DNA of 64,000 bases from Stutzerimonas kirkiae (GCF_004327335.1 NZ_QJUO01000019.1:20129-84128); one strand, 5' to 3'. Shown: positions 47,773 through 57,313, numbered from the stretch's first letter. Notes: a model not told the origin generated them from the letters alone. A program made the numbers and translations.

Positions 47773-49364
47773 CGCGGTGCCAGCCAGGTGTCGAAGAATT
47801 GCAGGCGGGTCGAGGCCTCGTAGTGCAGGCCGCGCACCTGCTGGCCGAAGGCGGTCAGGGTGGCGGCCTCGTACAGCGGCAGTACATGGCCTTCCTCGAT
47901 CAGCAGGCGGCTGGCGGCCTCGATCAGTTCGCGCCGGCGTTCGGGGTCCAGCACCCGGGAGGATTCCTCCAGCAGGTGGTCGACCTCGGTGTCGTCGCGC
48001 TGGTTGACGTTGCGCCCCGAGGCGAGGAACACCGTGCGCAGCACGTCCGGGTCGGCGCGGGTGAGGTTGAAGAACCACAGGCTGTAGTCGCGCTCGCTGT
48101 TCTTCGCGCTGACCTGGCTGATGCTGGTCTTGTTCAGGCGCAGTTCGACGCCGACCTGGCGCAACTGCTGCTGCAGCAGTTCCAGCACCGGGGTGGAAGC
48201 CTGCCAGTAGTCGACCTGGAACGACAGGCGCTGCCCATCGCGCACGCGGATACCGTCGTCGCCCGGTTGCCAGCCGGCGCCGTCGAGCAGTTGCCTGGCG
48301 CCCTCGGGGTCATGGGTCAGGTACTGGGAATCGTCCCGGTAGAACGGCGTGCTGCTGGCCAGTACCGAACTGGCGGGTTTCTGGTGGCGGGAGATGATGC
48401 CTTGCAGTTCGTTGCGGTCGATCGCCTTGTTCAGCGCCTGGCGCACCGCCGTCTGGTCCAGCGGGGCGCGGCTCTGGTTGGGTGCCAGGTTGAACACGAT
48501 GCCGGGGTTGGGGCGGGCGATGAAGGGAATCGCGCGGGACTCGAGAATGCCTTCGTCCTGTACCGCGACACTGGTGTTCACGTCGATCTGGCCCGACAGC
48601 AGGCTGCCCAGGCGCACGCCGGATTCCGGGATCACCAGGAATTCGATGCCATCCAGCCAGGCCCGCCCCTGGTGCCTGGCCAGGGACGATGGCCAGGCGT
48701 AGTCGGCGCGCTGCGACAGCCGCACATGCTGGTTGTGCACGAAACTGTCGAGGACGAAGGGGCCGGAGCCGACCAGCGCGCCCTGGCAACGTTCCTCGCT
48801 GGTTTTCTCCAGGGTGGCGCGGGCGAACAGGCCGAGGCTCATGGTCGAGCTGGCCTGGAGGAATTGTGCATTGGGCTGCTCGAACTCGATGGCCACGCTC
48901 AACGGCGCCGGCACCTCGATCGACTTCAGCCCGGCCAGGTAGGTACCGGACAGTTGCGCCAGGGCGCCGAGTTTCTGGATCGCCTCGAAGTTGGCCTTGA
49001 CCGCCGCGCCGTCCACCGGCGTGCCGTCGCTGAAGCTGACGCCGCCCCGCAGGTGGAAGGTGAAGCGCCGGGAGTCTTCGCTGACCTCCCAGTGCTCGGC
49101 CAGCCAGGGCACGATCTCGCTGGTCTCGGGGTGCTGGTCGGTGAGTGAGTCGGTCAGTTGCCGGCCGACGTTCAGCGCCGTGTTGTTGCCGCCCTGGTGT
49201 GGGTCGATGCACAGCGGATCGCCGTCGAAGGCGACTTTCAGCACACCGCCGTGGGCTGGCGCCTGGGGCGCTCCCAGGGCTGTCGGAGGTGCGCTGGCGT
49301 CGTCGCAGCCGGCCAGGGCGAGCGTACCCAGCGCCAGCAGGAGGGGCAGAGAGCGGTGGATCAT
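47769..49364 (-). CDS. ABC importer substrate-binding lipoprotein, family 5
   Basis: A 531-residue periplasmic binding lipoprotein: signal LLLALGTLALAGC with lipobox Cys19; family-5 features GGVLKVAFDGDPLCIDPHQ, FTFHLRGGVSFSDGTPVDG, and GSGPFVLDSF. Family 5 includes binders of peptides, nickel and glutathione-like compounds. In a cluster with an LLM monooxygenase it may bind an organosulfur or peptide-like substrate (inference). Confidence 0.92.
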   Translation of the reverse strand: MIHRSLPLLLALGTLALAGCDDASAPPTALGAPQAPAHGGVLKVAFDGDPLCIDPHQGGNNTALNVGRQLTDSLTDQHPETSEIVPWLAEHWEVSEDSRRFTFHLRGGVSFSDGTPVDGAAVKANFEAIQKLGALAQLSGTYLAGLKSIEVPAPLSVAIEFEQPNAQFLQASSTMSLGLFARATLEKTSEERCQGALVGSGPFVLDSFVHNQHVRLSQRADYAWPSSLARHQGRAWLDGIEFLVIPESGVRLGSLLSGQIDVNTSVAVQDEGILESRAIPFIARPNPGIVFNLAPNQSRAPLDQTAVRQALNKAIDRNELQGIISRHQKPASSVLASSTPFYRDDSQYLTHDPEGARQLLDGAGWQPGDDGIRVRDGQRLSFQVDYWQASTPVLELLQQQLRQVGVELRLNKTSISQVSAKNSERDYSLWFFNLTRADPDVLRTVFLASGRNVNQRDDTEVDHLLEESSRVLDPERRRELIEAASRLLIEEGHVLPLYEAATLTAFGQQVRGLHYEASTRLQFFDTWLAPR

Positions 49365-49437
49365 GGGGTTCTCCAGGCAGTCCTAAAGGTGTTCCGGGGG
49401 CGGGATGGCGCACGCATGGCAGCCCGCCCCTGGTGGA

Positions 49438-50757
49438 TCAGCGGTGGCGGTTGTGGCGATAGGGCAGGCCGAGGTTCTCGCGCAGGGTGGCGCCGACGTA
49501 TTCGCGCTGGAACAGGCCGCGCCGTTGCAGTTCCGGCACCACGCCGTCGACGAAGTCGTCGATACCGGCATGCAGCCCGGAGAACATCACGTTGAAACCG
49601 TCGGCGGCACCGGCCTCGAACCAGTGCTGCAGGTCGTCGGCGATGCTTTCGGGGGTGCCGATCAGCACACGATGGCCGCCCGCCGTGAGCTTGTCGAACA
49701 ACTGGCGCACGGTCGGCCGTTCGCGGCGGATCAGGTCGTAGACCAGCTTCTGCCGGCTCGGGTGGCTATCGGTGCTGAAGTTTTCTGGCGGCAGCGGCAC
49801 CACGTCGTCGAACGGCAGTTCGGCGAGGTCGTAGTCCAGGCTGGCGAATTTCGAGATACGGCTGAGGAAGGATTGCGGATCGAGCAGCTCCTGCAGCCGC
49901 TGGTACTTGGCTTCGGCCTCGGCCTGGGTGCTGCCGACCACCGGCGAGATGCCCGGCAGCACTTTCAGGTGGTCGCGCGAGCGACCGAAAGCGACAGCCT
50001 GGCCCTTGATGTTCTCGTAGAAGTCGCGGCTTTCCTCGACGGTCTGCTGGGCGGTGAAGATCAGTTCGCCGACCCGCGCCCCCAGGCGGATACCGGCCTC
50101 TGAGGAACCGGCCTGGGCGATCACCGGATGGCCCTGGATCGGTCGCGCCACGTTCAGCGGGCCCTTGACCTGGAAATACTTGCCCTGGTGCTCGAGTAGA
50201 TGCAGCTTGTCGCTGTCGAGCCAGGTGCCGCTGGCCTTGTCCTGCACGAAGGCGTCGTCGTCCCAACTGTCCCACAGGCCGCTGACCACGTCGTAGAACT
50301 CCTCGGCGCGCTCGTGGCGGTCGCCGTGCAGTGTGTGTTCACTACGGTTGAAGTTTTCCCCGCCGCCCAGTGAGGTGACCAGGTTCCAGCCGGCGCGGCC
50401 ATTGCTCAGGTGGTCCAGCGAGGCGTATTTGCGGGCGACGTTGTAGGGCTCGTTGTAGGTGGTGCTGGCGGTGGCGATCAGGCCGATGTGGCGTGTCACC
50501 GTGGCCAGTGCTGGCGCCAGTACCAGCGGGTCCCAGCGCACACTGTTGGGGCCTTTCTCCAGGCCGGGGTCGAGGTCGACCTTGACGCCGTCGTTGAAGA
50601 ACAGCGAATGGAAGCGCCCGGCCTCCAGTTTCTCGGCGATATAGCGGTAATGCTCGAAGCTGCGGAAGGAGTCCTTCGGCGCCTCCGGCAGGCGCCAGGC
50701 CGCGCCGGTCAATACGCCGGGAACGAAGGCGCCGAGGATGATCTTGGATTGGCTCAT
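49438..50757 (-). CDS. LLM-class flavin-dependent monooxygenase, NtaA/SnaA/DszA type
   Basis: A 439-residue FMNH2-dependent monooxygenase: ILGAFVPGVLTGAAWRLP, SLFFNDGVKVD, IGLIATASTTYNEPYNVARKYASLDHLSNGRAGWNLVTS and AQAGSSEAGIRLGARVGE. Relatives open nitrilotriacetate, sulfones or related compounds using FMNH2 from a separate reductase; candidates are encoded at 42492 and 43130. ATG 50757 is used; the long upstream open frame is not coding. It lies between a TonB receptor and an ABC importer. Confidence 0.92.
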   Translation of the reverse strand: MSQSKIILGAFVPGVLTGAAWRLPEAPKDSFRSFEHYRYIAEKLEAGRFHSLFFNDGVKVDLDPGLEKGPNSVRWDPLVLAPALATVTRHIGLIATASTTYNEPYNVARKYASLDHLSNGRAGWNLVTSLGGGENFNRSEHTLHGDRHERAEEFYDVVSGLWDSWDDDAFVQDKASGTWLDSDKLHLLEHQGKYFQVKGPLNVARPIQGHPVIAQAGSSEAGIRLGARVGELIFTAQQTVEESRDFYENIKGQAVAFGRSRDHLKVLPGISPVVGSTQAEAEAKYQRLQELLDPQSFLSRISKFASLDYDLAELPFDDVVPLPPENFSTDSHPSRQKLVYDLIRRERPTVRQLFDKLTAGGHRVLIGTPESIADDLQHWFEAGAADGFNVMFSGLHAGIDDFVDGVVPELQRRGLFQREYVGATLRENLGLPYRHNRHR

Positions 50758-50821
50758 GGGCAGAATCTCTCCGTAGGGTGCGCCGCGCGCACCATGGGGC
50801 AGGTGCGCGCGGCGGGGCAGG

Positions 50822-53266
50822 TCAGAAGTTGTAGGCGACGCGGGTGTACCAGTAGGCGCCGTTGTCGTCGAAGGGCGCATTGGCGTAGGGCGGGAAGCCG
50901 TTGATGTTGCCGGTCGGGTACTTGTGCTCGTCGGGCTTGACATCGAACAGGTTGCTGGCGCCCAGCACGATGTTGAGGTTGTCGCTGAGGTCGTAGCCGA
51001 ATTCCACGTCGGTGATCCACTTGGCGCCGTAGGTCTGGTCGTACTGCGGGCCGCCGGTATCGCGCTCGGTGACCTTGTCGTGGCGGGTCAGGGTCAGGGC
51101 GGCGCTGAAGTCGCCAAGGCGCCAGTCGCTGCCGAGGATCAGCTTGCTGCGTGGATAGGAGTCGGTCAGGTAACCCTGGGCGACATGATCGACCAGCGAC
51201 TGGTCGATACCGATGGCGGCCAGCGCCGCCGGTGTGCTGGCCAGCTTGTCGATCTCGGTCTTGTTGTAGTTGTAGCCGAGGCTCCACTTGACCTGGCCGT
51301 ACTGGCCGAAGTCGGAACGGTAGTCGGCCACCAGGTCGAGGCCGCGGGTGGTGGTGTCGGCGGCGTTGGTGAAGTACTGCACACGGTAGCCCGGCTGGTA
51401 GCCGAGGCCGCTGAGCAGGTTGTTCACGGCGGTGCCGGAGAAGTAGGTACTGCCGCTGATGCGGTCCTTGATCTTCACCTGGTAGATATCGAGGGTCACA
51501 TTGGCGGACGGGGCGGGCTTCCAGGTGAAGCCGAGGCTGATGTTGGTGGATTTTTCCGGCTTCAGGTCGCTGGCGCCCAGGGCGCGGGCCAGCACGCTGT
51601 CCACCGCCGCGGTCTTGGTCAGCGCGTGTACGGCCTGGCCGCCGATGCTGGTGTAGGCGGTCTGGCTGCGGGCGAAGGCGTTCTGCGACAGCGACGGCGC
51701 GCGGAAGCCGTTGTTGAGGGTGCCGCGCAGGGCGAAGTCCGGGGTGAATTCGTAGCGCAGCGACAGCTTGCCGCTGGTGGTGTCGCCGGCGGCGTCGTCG
51801 TACTCCTCGTAGCGCCCGGCGAGGCCGACGTAGAGTTGCTCGAGCGGGTAGAAGCCGACATCCACATAGGCGGCATAGTTGCTGCGCTCTACGTCCGCCT
51901 CGTCCTCGGGCAGCAGGGTGATGGCGCCCTGGGCGCCGATCAGCGCGTACTGGCCGGCGAGGGCGTGGCCGAGCGGATACTGGTAGGTGCCGGCGGCGTA
52001 GGAGGCCGGGTCGCCGGAGATGGTCTTGAAACTGTCCTCGCGGTATTCGGCACCCCAGGAGAATTGCAGCGGCTTGCTCAGGCCGACCTCGAAGGCGCGG
52101 GAGAAATCGAGGTTGGTGGTCCACTGCTCGGCGCGTGAGGTGTAGGTCCAGAAGCGGGTCGGGCTGGCGGGGCCGAGGGAGGCGTTGAGGCTTTCCCGCG
52201 AACCGTGGTCGATTTCGTTGCGCCCGTAGGTGCTGCTCAGGTCCCAGTCCCAACCCGCGAGCAGGCCCTTGGCGCCGCCGGCGACCTGCCAGTCGGTTTC
52301 CTCGAAGGTGACGAAGGGCGCGGTGCCGTCCGGGTAGATCGCCTCGATGATATTGGTCGAGTTGGGGCGGCGGAAGTTCTGCCCGACGCGGGCATCGCGC
52401 TCGGTGTAGGTGGAGAAGGAATACAGCGACAGCTCGTCGTCGATGGGCAGTTCCAGGTTGTAGGAGCCATTGAAGCCCTTGACCTTGGGCTTGCCGTTCT
52501 TCGATACCTTGCGCTTGGCGGTGGCCTCGCGCGGGTCGGGCTGGCCGTTGACCGGGTGGTAGAAGGCGCCGGTCGCGTCCAGCGACTTGACCGCCGTCTG
52601 CTCGGAGCGACCGTCGATGGCCAGGTTGAGGAAGCCGCCGTTGGGCAGGGCGAAGCCCTGGTTGGCGGCGAGCTTGAGGTTTTCCCCGTCGCCGTCGAAG
52701 TATTCACCCCAGTAGGCGCTGGCCGAACCGCCGTGGTCCGACTCCTTGAGGATGATATTGATCACCCCGGCCACGGCATCGGAGCCATATTGCGCGGCGG
52801 CGCCGTCGCGCAGCACTTCCACATGGTGGATGGCGCTGACCGGGATCAGTTCCAGGTCCACCGAGGTCGCGCCATTGGACTCTAGGCCGCCGAGGTGCAC
52901 CGACGAACTGGCATGGCGGCGCTTGCCGTTGACCAGCACCAGCACGTCGGCGGCACCCAGCCCGCGCAGCTTGGCCGGGCGGTGCACGGAGTCGTTGGAG
53001 TTGCTGCGTACCGCGCGCACATAGTAGGACGGCAGGGCCTTCTGCAGCGCCGTCTTCAGGTTGGTCTCGCCGGTTTTCTCCAGTTGTGTGCTGTCGATCA
53101 CGTCGATCGGCGCCGGGCTGGTGGTGACGGTGCGCGCCTCGCTACCGCGCGAGCCGGTGACGATCACGGTGTCCAGCTTGTCGTCGCTCTGCGCGGCGAT
53201 GGCGGCCAGCGGAGCGAGCAGGTAACCGGCGAGCAGCGCCGGTGCGAATGTCAGCAAGCGATTCAT
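50822..53266 (-). CDS. TonB-dependent outer-membrane receptor
   Basis: An 814-residue receptor. Signal peptide (about 1-25), TonB-box-like DTVIVTG, plug domain with DVLVLVNGKRRH, VEVLRDGAAAQYGSDAVAGVINI, and a long barrel ending YWYTRVAYNF with terminal Phe. Belongs to the broad non-siderophore group that carries small nutrients. Followed by the LLM gene after 64 bases; the ABC importer is next, giving an outer-to-inner membrane uptake route. No Fur box was seen upstream. Confidence 0.92.
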   Translation of the reverse strand: MNRLLTFAPALLAGYLLAPLAAIAAQSDDKLDTVIVTGSRGSEARTVTTSPAPIDVIDSTQLEKTGETNLKTALQKALPSYYVRAVRSNSNDSVHRPAKLRGLGAADVLVLVNGKRRHASSSVHLGGLESNGATSVDLELIPVSAIHHVEVLRDGAAAQYGSDAVAGVINIILKESDHGGSASAYWGEYFDGDGENLKLAANQGFALPNGGFLNLAIDGRSEQTAVKSLDATGAFYHPVNGQPDPREATAKRKVSKNGKPKVKGFNGSYNLELPIDDELSLYSFSTYTERDARVGQNFRRPNSTNIIEAIYPDGTAPFVTFEETDWQVAGGAKGLLAGWDWDLSSTYGRNEIDHGSRESLNASLGPASPTRFWTYTSRAEQWTTNLDFSRAFEVGLSKPLQFSWGAEYREDSFKTISGDPASYAAGTYQYPLGHALAGQYALIGAQGAITLLPEDEADVERSNYAAYVDVGFYPLEQLYVGLAGRYEEYDDAAGDTTSGKLSLRYEFTPDFALRGTLNNGFRAPSLSQNAFARSQTAYTSIGGQAVHALTKTAAVDSVLARALGASDLKPEKSTNISLGFTWKPAPSANVTLDIYQVKIKDRISGSTYFSGTAVNNLLSGLGYQPGYRVQYFTNAADTTTRGLDLVADYRSDFGQYGQVKWSLGYNYNKTEIDKLASTPAALAAIGIDQSLVDHVAQGYLTDSYPRSKLILGSDWRLGDFSAALTLTRHDKVTERDTGGPQYDQTYGAKWITDVEFGYDLSDNLNIVLGASNLFDVKPDEHKYPTGNINGFPPYANAPFDDNGAYWYTRVAYNF

Positions 53267-53560
53267 GGGATTCCCCTCATGGTGATGTGGCGTCAGGCAT
53301 TGGCGCCCGGTTGTCATGCCTTCCGTGGCCGTACAGGCTCTTCCTGAATGAAGGCAATCCCGGGGTTTCCCTGAGGGTCTTGCCTGTACCGTCATGCCTG
53401 CGCAGGCGAGGCGACGGATACTCGAGGCACTGCATGCTGTTTTTCGGGCAACAGCGGGCCCTTGCGGTGAAGTTGCGGCCTTCACCGTTGTTCGTATGGC
53501 GTCTGGTGGGTGCTGCGATCGGCTACTGCCGCGAGGCGTCTATCGGTCCATGGCGTGCCT

Positions 53561-54529
53561 TCAGGTCCTCAGCAATTCGGTGAACTGCCGGTCCCACAAG
53601 GGGCGCACATCCACCTTCTGGCGGATCAGCCCGCTCTCGTGGAACAGGTCGGCCACCCGCTGTTGCGCTTCGATGGCCGAGTCTTCCACCGGCCTCAGCC
53701 GTGCCGGCTGGCTGCGCCGCTCGAACTGGCGCAGGTAAAGCTCGCGGGGAATGCCCGTCAGCCGTTCGCTACGCAGGGCCCATTGCTGCGGATGGCTTTC
53801 GATCCACGCCCAGGTGGCCTTTTCCCGCAGCAGGAAATCGCCGATGGCGGCGCGCCGGGCGTTGTTCGCCAGGGCGGCGCGAGTGGTGGCAATGAGAAAG
53901 CTGCCGGAGTAGTAGCCCTCCGCGCTTTTCAGCAGCACGCCGCCGAGGTTGACCTCGGCGTGGATGGCGCTGATGCCGCCGGTCACCAGCGCGTCGATAT
54001 GGCCGTTCTGGAATGCGCCCAGGGCATCCTGTGCGGGCAGCGGGATGGCCTGCACGTCGCTCAGGGCCAGGCCGTTGCTGCGCAGCATGTTGAGCACCAG
54101 GTAGTGGGTGTTGGTGGCCCGTACGTAGCTGATGCGCTTGCCCTTGAGATCGCCGATGCGCTCGATGCCGGCATTCCTTTTGACGACGATGCCGCTCTGG
54201 TTGTTGTCGCCGCTGTAGCTGGCGATCAGTGCTAGCGGTGCCTTGGCGATGCTGGCGAAGATCGGCGGTATCTCGCTCATGAAGGCATAGTCGAGGCTGC
54301 CGCTGGCCAGGGCTTCGAGCACCAGGTTGCCGCCGCCGATATCCACCCATTCCACGGGATAGGGCGTTGTCGCCTGCCCGGCGTCTGCGAGGAAGTGGGC
54401 CGCGCCGCCTTTATAGCGCCAGACCCTGAGCGGCTCCGGCCGGGCGCCGCCGGCCAGGCCCGGCAAGAGTGTCGCGCCGGCCAGCAGGGCGCCGTTGCGC
54501 AGCAGTGTGCGGCGGTCGAGTGTGGTCAT
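53561..54529 (-). CDS. SsuA-like ABC substrate-binding protein with Tat signal
   Basis: A 322-residue periplasmic binding protein of the nitrate/sulfonate/taurine group: twin-arginine LDRRTLLRNGALLAGA, then LRVWRYKGG, VEWVDIGGGNLVLEALASGSLD, GIVVKRNAGIERIGDLKGKRI. No permease of the SsuC type is next to it, so it may serve a permease elsewhere. It follows a class II aldolase by 16 bases. A 294-base spacer without a gene separates it from the TonB receptor. Confidence 0.9.
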   Translation of the reverse strand: MTTLDRRTLLRNGALLAGATLLPGLAGGARPEPLRVWRYKGGAAHFLADAGQATTPYPVEWVDIGGGNLVLEALASGSLDYAFMSEIPPIFASIAKAPLALIASYSGDNNQSGIVVKRNAGIERIGDLKGKRISYVRATNTHYLVLNMLRSNGLALSDVQAIPLPAQDALGAFQNGHIDALVTGGISAIHAEVNLGGVLLKSAEGYYSGSFLIATTRAALANNARRAAIGDFLLREKATWAWIESHPQQWALRSERLTGIPRELYLRQFERRSQPARLRPVEDSAIEAQQRVADLFHESGLIRQKVDVRPLWDRQFTELLRT

Positions 54530-54545
54530 GCGTGCGACTCCCCGG

Positions 54546-55382
54546 TCAGTCCAGCAGGTCCGGCTGTTGCAGGCGGATACGGTCCCAGAGCGGCAGGAAA
54601 TTCAACCAGCCGAAGAACTCCCGGCGTTCCTTCGACGGGCGATCCGTCGGGTCGATCTCCGGCACCAGCGGTTGCCCGGCGGCATAGGCCAGCAGGTGCG
54701 CCCTGGCGCTGTCGTCGGCCTGGATAAAGCGCCAGGCGGCGCTTTCCACGGTTGCGCCGGTGGTCCACAGGCCATGGTTCTGCCAGACCAGCAGGTTGTA
54801 CTGGGCGAAGCGCTCGACGAAGGCGCGGGTGACGATTGCGCGGTCCTGCTCCAGGGCGCCACTGGCGGTGCGCAGGGCATTGCGCTGGAAAACCACCTGG
54901 TCGTCGATGAACGCCGACGATTCGGCGGTGATCGGCTCGAACAGGCGCCCGAACGACGACCAGACGCGGCCATGGAAACCGTGCACATGGGCGATGCCGA
55001 CCACGTCCGGGCGGGCGCGCTGCAATTCGTAGTGCAGGTCGAGGGCGCTGGTATTGAGCAGGCCCTCACCTTCGACGACCTGGCCTTCGCCGTCCACCCG
55101 CAGCAGGTCGGACACACGGATCTGCGAGAAGGGCACGCCCAGTGGGTTGATCCAGAAATGCTCGGTCTCGATTGGATCGCGGGCGGTGAAGTGGCCGGCG
55201 ACGCCGACTTCGAAGCCCAGCTCGGCGAACAGCCGGTAGGCCGCTGCCAGGCGTTGCTTGCGGTGCAGGCGTTCCGCCTGGAGGTTGTCGTGGGTCGGGA
55301 CTTGCGCGGTCAGCAGGCGGTTATCGGCATGCGGCAGGGCAAGGATGCTGTGCCGGCGGGCATCATTTTCTTGGATCGTCAT
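54546..55382 (-). CDS. Class II aldolase/adducin-domain protein
   Basis: A 278-residue protein with the zinc-dependent aldolase fold: GFEVGVAGHFTARDP, FWINPLGVPFSQIRVSDLL, HVHGFHGRVWSSFGR (metal His), WQNHGLWTTGATVE. Members include fuculose-phosphate aldolase and decarboxylases, and some detoxify or recycle aldehydes. In this cluster it may act on a carbon skeleton released by the monooxygenase (inference). Preceded by a possible 33-residue peptide gene. Confidence 0.9.
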   Translation of the reverse strand: MTIQENDARRHSILALPHADNRLLTAQVPTHDNLQAERLHRKQRLAAAYRLFAELGFEVGVAGHFTARDPIETEHFWINPLGVPFSQIRVSDLLRVDGEGQVVEGEGLLNTSALDLHYELQRARPDVVGIAHVHGFHGRVWSSFGRLFEPITAESSAFIDDQVVFQRNALRTASGALEQDRAIVTRAFVERFAQYNLLVWQNHGLWTTGATVESAAWRFIQADDSARAHLLAYAAGQPLVPEIDPTDRPSKERREFFGWLNFLPLWDRIRLQQPDLLD

Positions 55383-55393
55383 CGCAATCGCTC

Positions 55394-55495
55394 TCAGGCT
55401 CGGTGGTTGTCATGGGGATGGCGAATGAACGACATCTCGCCGAAATCGAGCGCTGCGGAATGACTGGACTCTTCCCACCCCGGCGTCTTGCGCAT
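55394..55495 (-). CDS. Possible 33-residue peptide at the head of the aldolase operon
   Basis: ATG 55495 is preceded by GGAGG with a six-base spacer, the best ribosome site in this region. The predicted product begins MRKTPGWEESS, has an amphipathic middle LDFGEMSF and ends RHPHDNHRA, rich in His. It ends eleven bases before the aldolase start, so coupling is likely. No Cys is present. I do not recognise the family. It could be a regulatory leader peptide, a small functional protein or a precursor peptide; a chance frame is also possible. Confidence 0.5.
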   Translation of the reverse strand: MRKTPGWEESSHSAALDFGEMSFIRHPHDNHRA

Positions 55496-55868
55496 CGATA
55501 GCCTCCACCGGGTGAGGGGTCGGTACGGATGGAATCTACTGGAACTAAAACCCTGTGATAAATAATCTTTCGATCTAAAATTATTATTTTATTTAAATAT
55601 CAATATTTATCTTTATGCCTTTTGTGCATTTTGTGGCGGCGTCTTCTCTCATCTCACAGGCGTAGAAGCGGGCTCGCCTGCGAAGCGCCGAGGCGGTGTT
55701 TGACATCGCTGTGGGCGCAGGTGCGCCGTGGGCACCGGAGCGGCGAAACCGCTGCGCGCGGTGCACCCGATACAAAGCGGGAATTCGGTTTTTCACGAAA
55801 GATAAAGCAATTTTCGTGGAAATATCGCAGATCGGATCTGCGCCGAGGCTTCGCCGCCAAGGTCGCTC
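55496..55868. other. Promoter-bearing spacer with an AT-rich island
   Basis: A 373-base gene-free spacer (no credible gene between the small peptide and the UTRA regulator) with a markedly AT-rich segment at about 55555-55618 (AAATTATTATTTTATTTAAA) directly upstream of the peptide/aldolase operon, probably its promoter. The remainder (55640-55868) is GC-rich with GGTGCGCCG..CGGTGCACC-type inverted motifs. Confidence 0.5.
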
Positions 55869-56648
55869 CTACAGGGGCGCGCCCTGGGTTTCCAAGACCA
55901 CGGCGAGTGCGTCGGGGCGCCAGAACTCGCGGTCGAACTCCACCGGTTGGCCCTGTTCGCCGAAGCTCAGGCGCTCCAGGTAGAAGCCGTTGGAACCGGG
56001 GCTGGCCTGGAGCTGGGCCGCCTGTTTCTCATCGAGGGTTTCCGGGTGCATCAGCAACGCGCTGCGCGACTGCACATGGCCGAAGCGTTCGCGCAGCAGC
56101 TGGGTGAGGGAGGTGGAGAGGTCCTGGCCGAGCAGTTCGGGGCACCACTCGGCGACCAGTACGTTGTATTCCAGCAGTACCGGGCGCTGGTCGACCCAGC
56201 GCCGCCGCTGCAGGTGGAAGACCTGCTGCTCGGGGTGGTCGAGGCCCATGCGTTTGGCCAGCCAGGCGCCCGCGGGGCCGCGTTGCGCCTGCAAACACTC
56301 GGTGCGTGGAGTACGGCCCTGGGCCGTTACATACTCCATGAAACCGGAAATACGGGTCGGGTCATAGCGGATGCGCGGCGGGCTGACGTACCAGCCGCGG
56401 CGGTTCTGCCGGTAGATCAGCCCGTCGCTTTCCAGCAGTTGCAGGGCCTGGCGCAGGGTCACCCGGGTACAGGCGAAGCGTTCGGCCAGTTCACGTTCGG
56501 CGGGCAACTGGCTGTCGGCGGGCAGCAGGTCGCGGGCGAGGTCGGTGACCAACTGGTCGCGGATCCTCAGGTAATGCGGCTGTGGCGCGCGCAGGCTCAG
56601 GTATGGCCGAGCCTGCGCGCCGTCGGCGAGCGGCAAGTCGTCGTTCAT
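55869..56648 (-). CDS. GntR-family regulator with UTRA effector domain
   Basis: A 259-residue regulator: winged HTH at about 25-90 (LRIRDQLVTDLARDLLPADS, QLPAERELAERFACTRVTLR, QALQLLESDGLIYRQNRRGW) and a C-terminal UTRA domain (about 110-255; GLDHPEQQVFHLQRRRWVDQ, RPVLLEYNVLVAEWCPEL). It is co-translated with PnuC (ATGA overlap) and probably senses a small ligand to control the PnuC/TonB genes. Confidence 0.9.
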   Translation of the reverse strand: MNDDLPLADGAQARPYLSLRAPQPHYLRIRDQLVTDLARDLLPADSQLPAERELAERFACTRVTLRQALQLLESDGLIYRQNRRGWYVSPPRIRYDPTRISGFMEYVTAQGRTPRTECLQAQRGPAGAWLAKRMGLDHPEQQVFHLQRRRWVDQRPVLLEYNVLVAEWCPELLGQDLSTSLTQLLRERFGHVQSRSALLMHPETLDEKQAAQLQASPGSNGFYLERLSFGEQGQPVEFDREFWRPDALAVVLETQGAPL

Positions 56649-57238
56649 GGAGCGATACCTGTGCCCGTGGCTGCTTGCCCTTGCTGGTGTAGCTCGTTGC
56701 GCCAGGCCAGCAGGCCGTAGAACGCCAGTACGATGAAGCCGGCATAGAGTGCCGCGGTCAGGTTCAGGTCCTTGTAGATGAACAGGCCGACATAGAGGAT
56801 GTCGAGGACGATCCACAGCATCCAGCTTTCCAGGTACTTGCGCGCAGCCCAGAAGCTGGCGACCAGGCTGAAGGTGGTCAGCAGGGCGTCCAGCCAGGGC
56901 ACGGCGGCGTCGGTCAGGTAGTGCATCGTCGCCCCCAGCAGCAACCCGCCGAGCAGCCCGGCGCCCAGCGAGGGCAGGGCGGCAGCGCGTGGCAGGCGCT
57001 CCACGTGCACCTTGCCGGCGAGGTCGCGGCCGCTGCTCCATTGCCACCAGCCGTAGCCCTGCATCAGCACGAAGGCCAGTTGCAGCAGCATGTCGGAGTA
57101 GAGCTTCACTTCAAAGAAGATCCAGGCGTAGAGCAGCACGGCGACGATATTCACCGGCCAGCACCAGCGGATGCGCCGGGCGGTCAGCCAGACGCCGAGG
57201 ATGTTGACGATAACAGCGATGATTTCCAGTGATGACAT
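56645..57238 (-). CDS. PnuC-family vitamin transporter
   Basis: A 197-residue membrane protein with about seven helices, GVWLTARRIRWCWPVNIVAVLLYAW and LMQGYGWWQWSSGRD (the Trp-rich binding motif), and IVLDILYVGLFIYKDL. PnuC relatives carry nicotinamide riboside or thiamine; no TPP riboswitch was recognised upstream, so the substrate is open. ATG 57238 is preferred to GTG four codons earlier. It lies downstream of a TonB receptor (75-base gap), suggesting that receptor brings the vitamin across the outer membrane. Confidence 0.9.
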   Translation of the reverse strand: MSSLEIIAVIVNILGVWLTARRIRWCWPVNIVAVLLYAWIFFEVKLYSDMLLQLAFVLMQGYGWWQWSSGRDLAGKVHVERLPRAAALPSLGAGLLGGLLLGATMHYLTDAAVPWLDALLTTFSLVASFWAARKYLESWMLWIVLDILYVGLFIYKDLNLTAALYAGFIVLAFYGLLAWRNELHQQGQAATGTGIAP

Positions 57239-57313
57239 GGTTCGTTTCACTCAGAGGGAAGGGCAAGGGCCTGCCGTTTGCGGGCAAGCCCGCGTCTTCG
57301 ATGGTCCGGTGGG

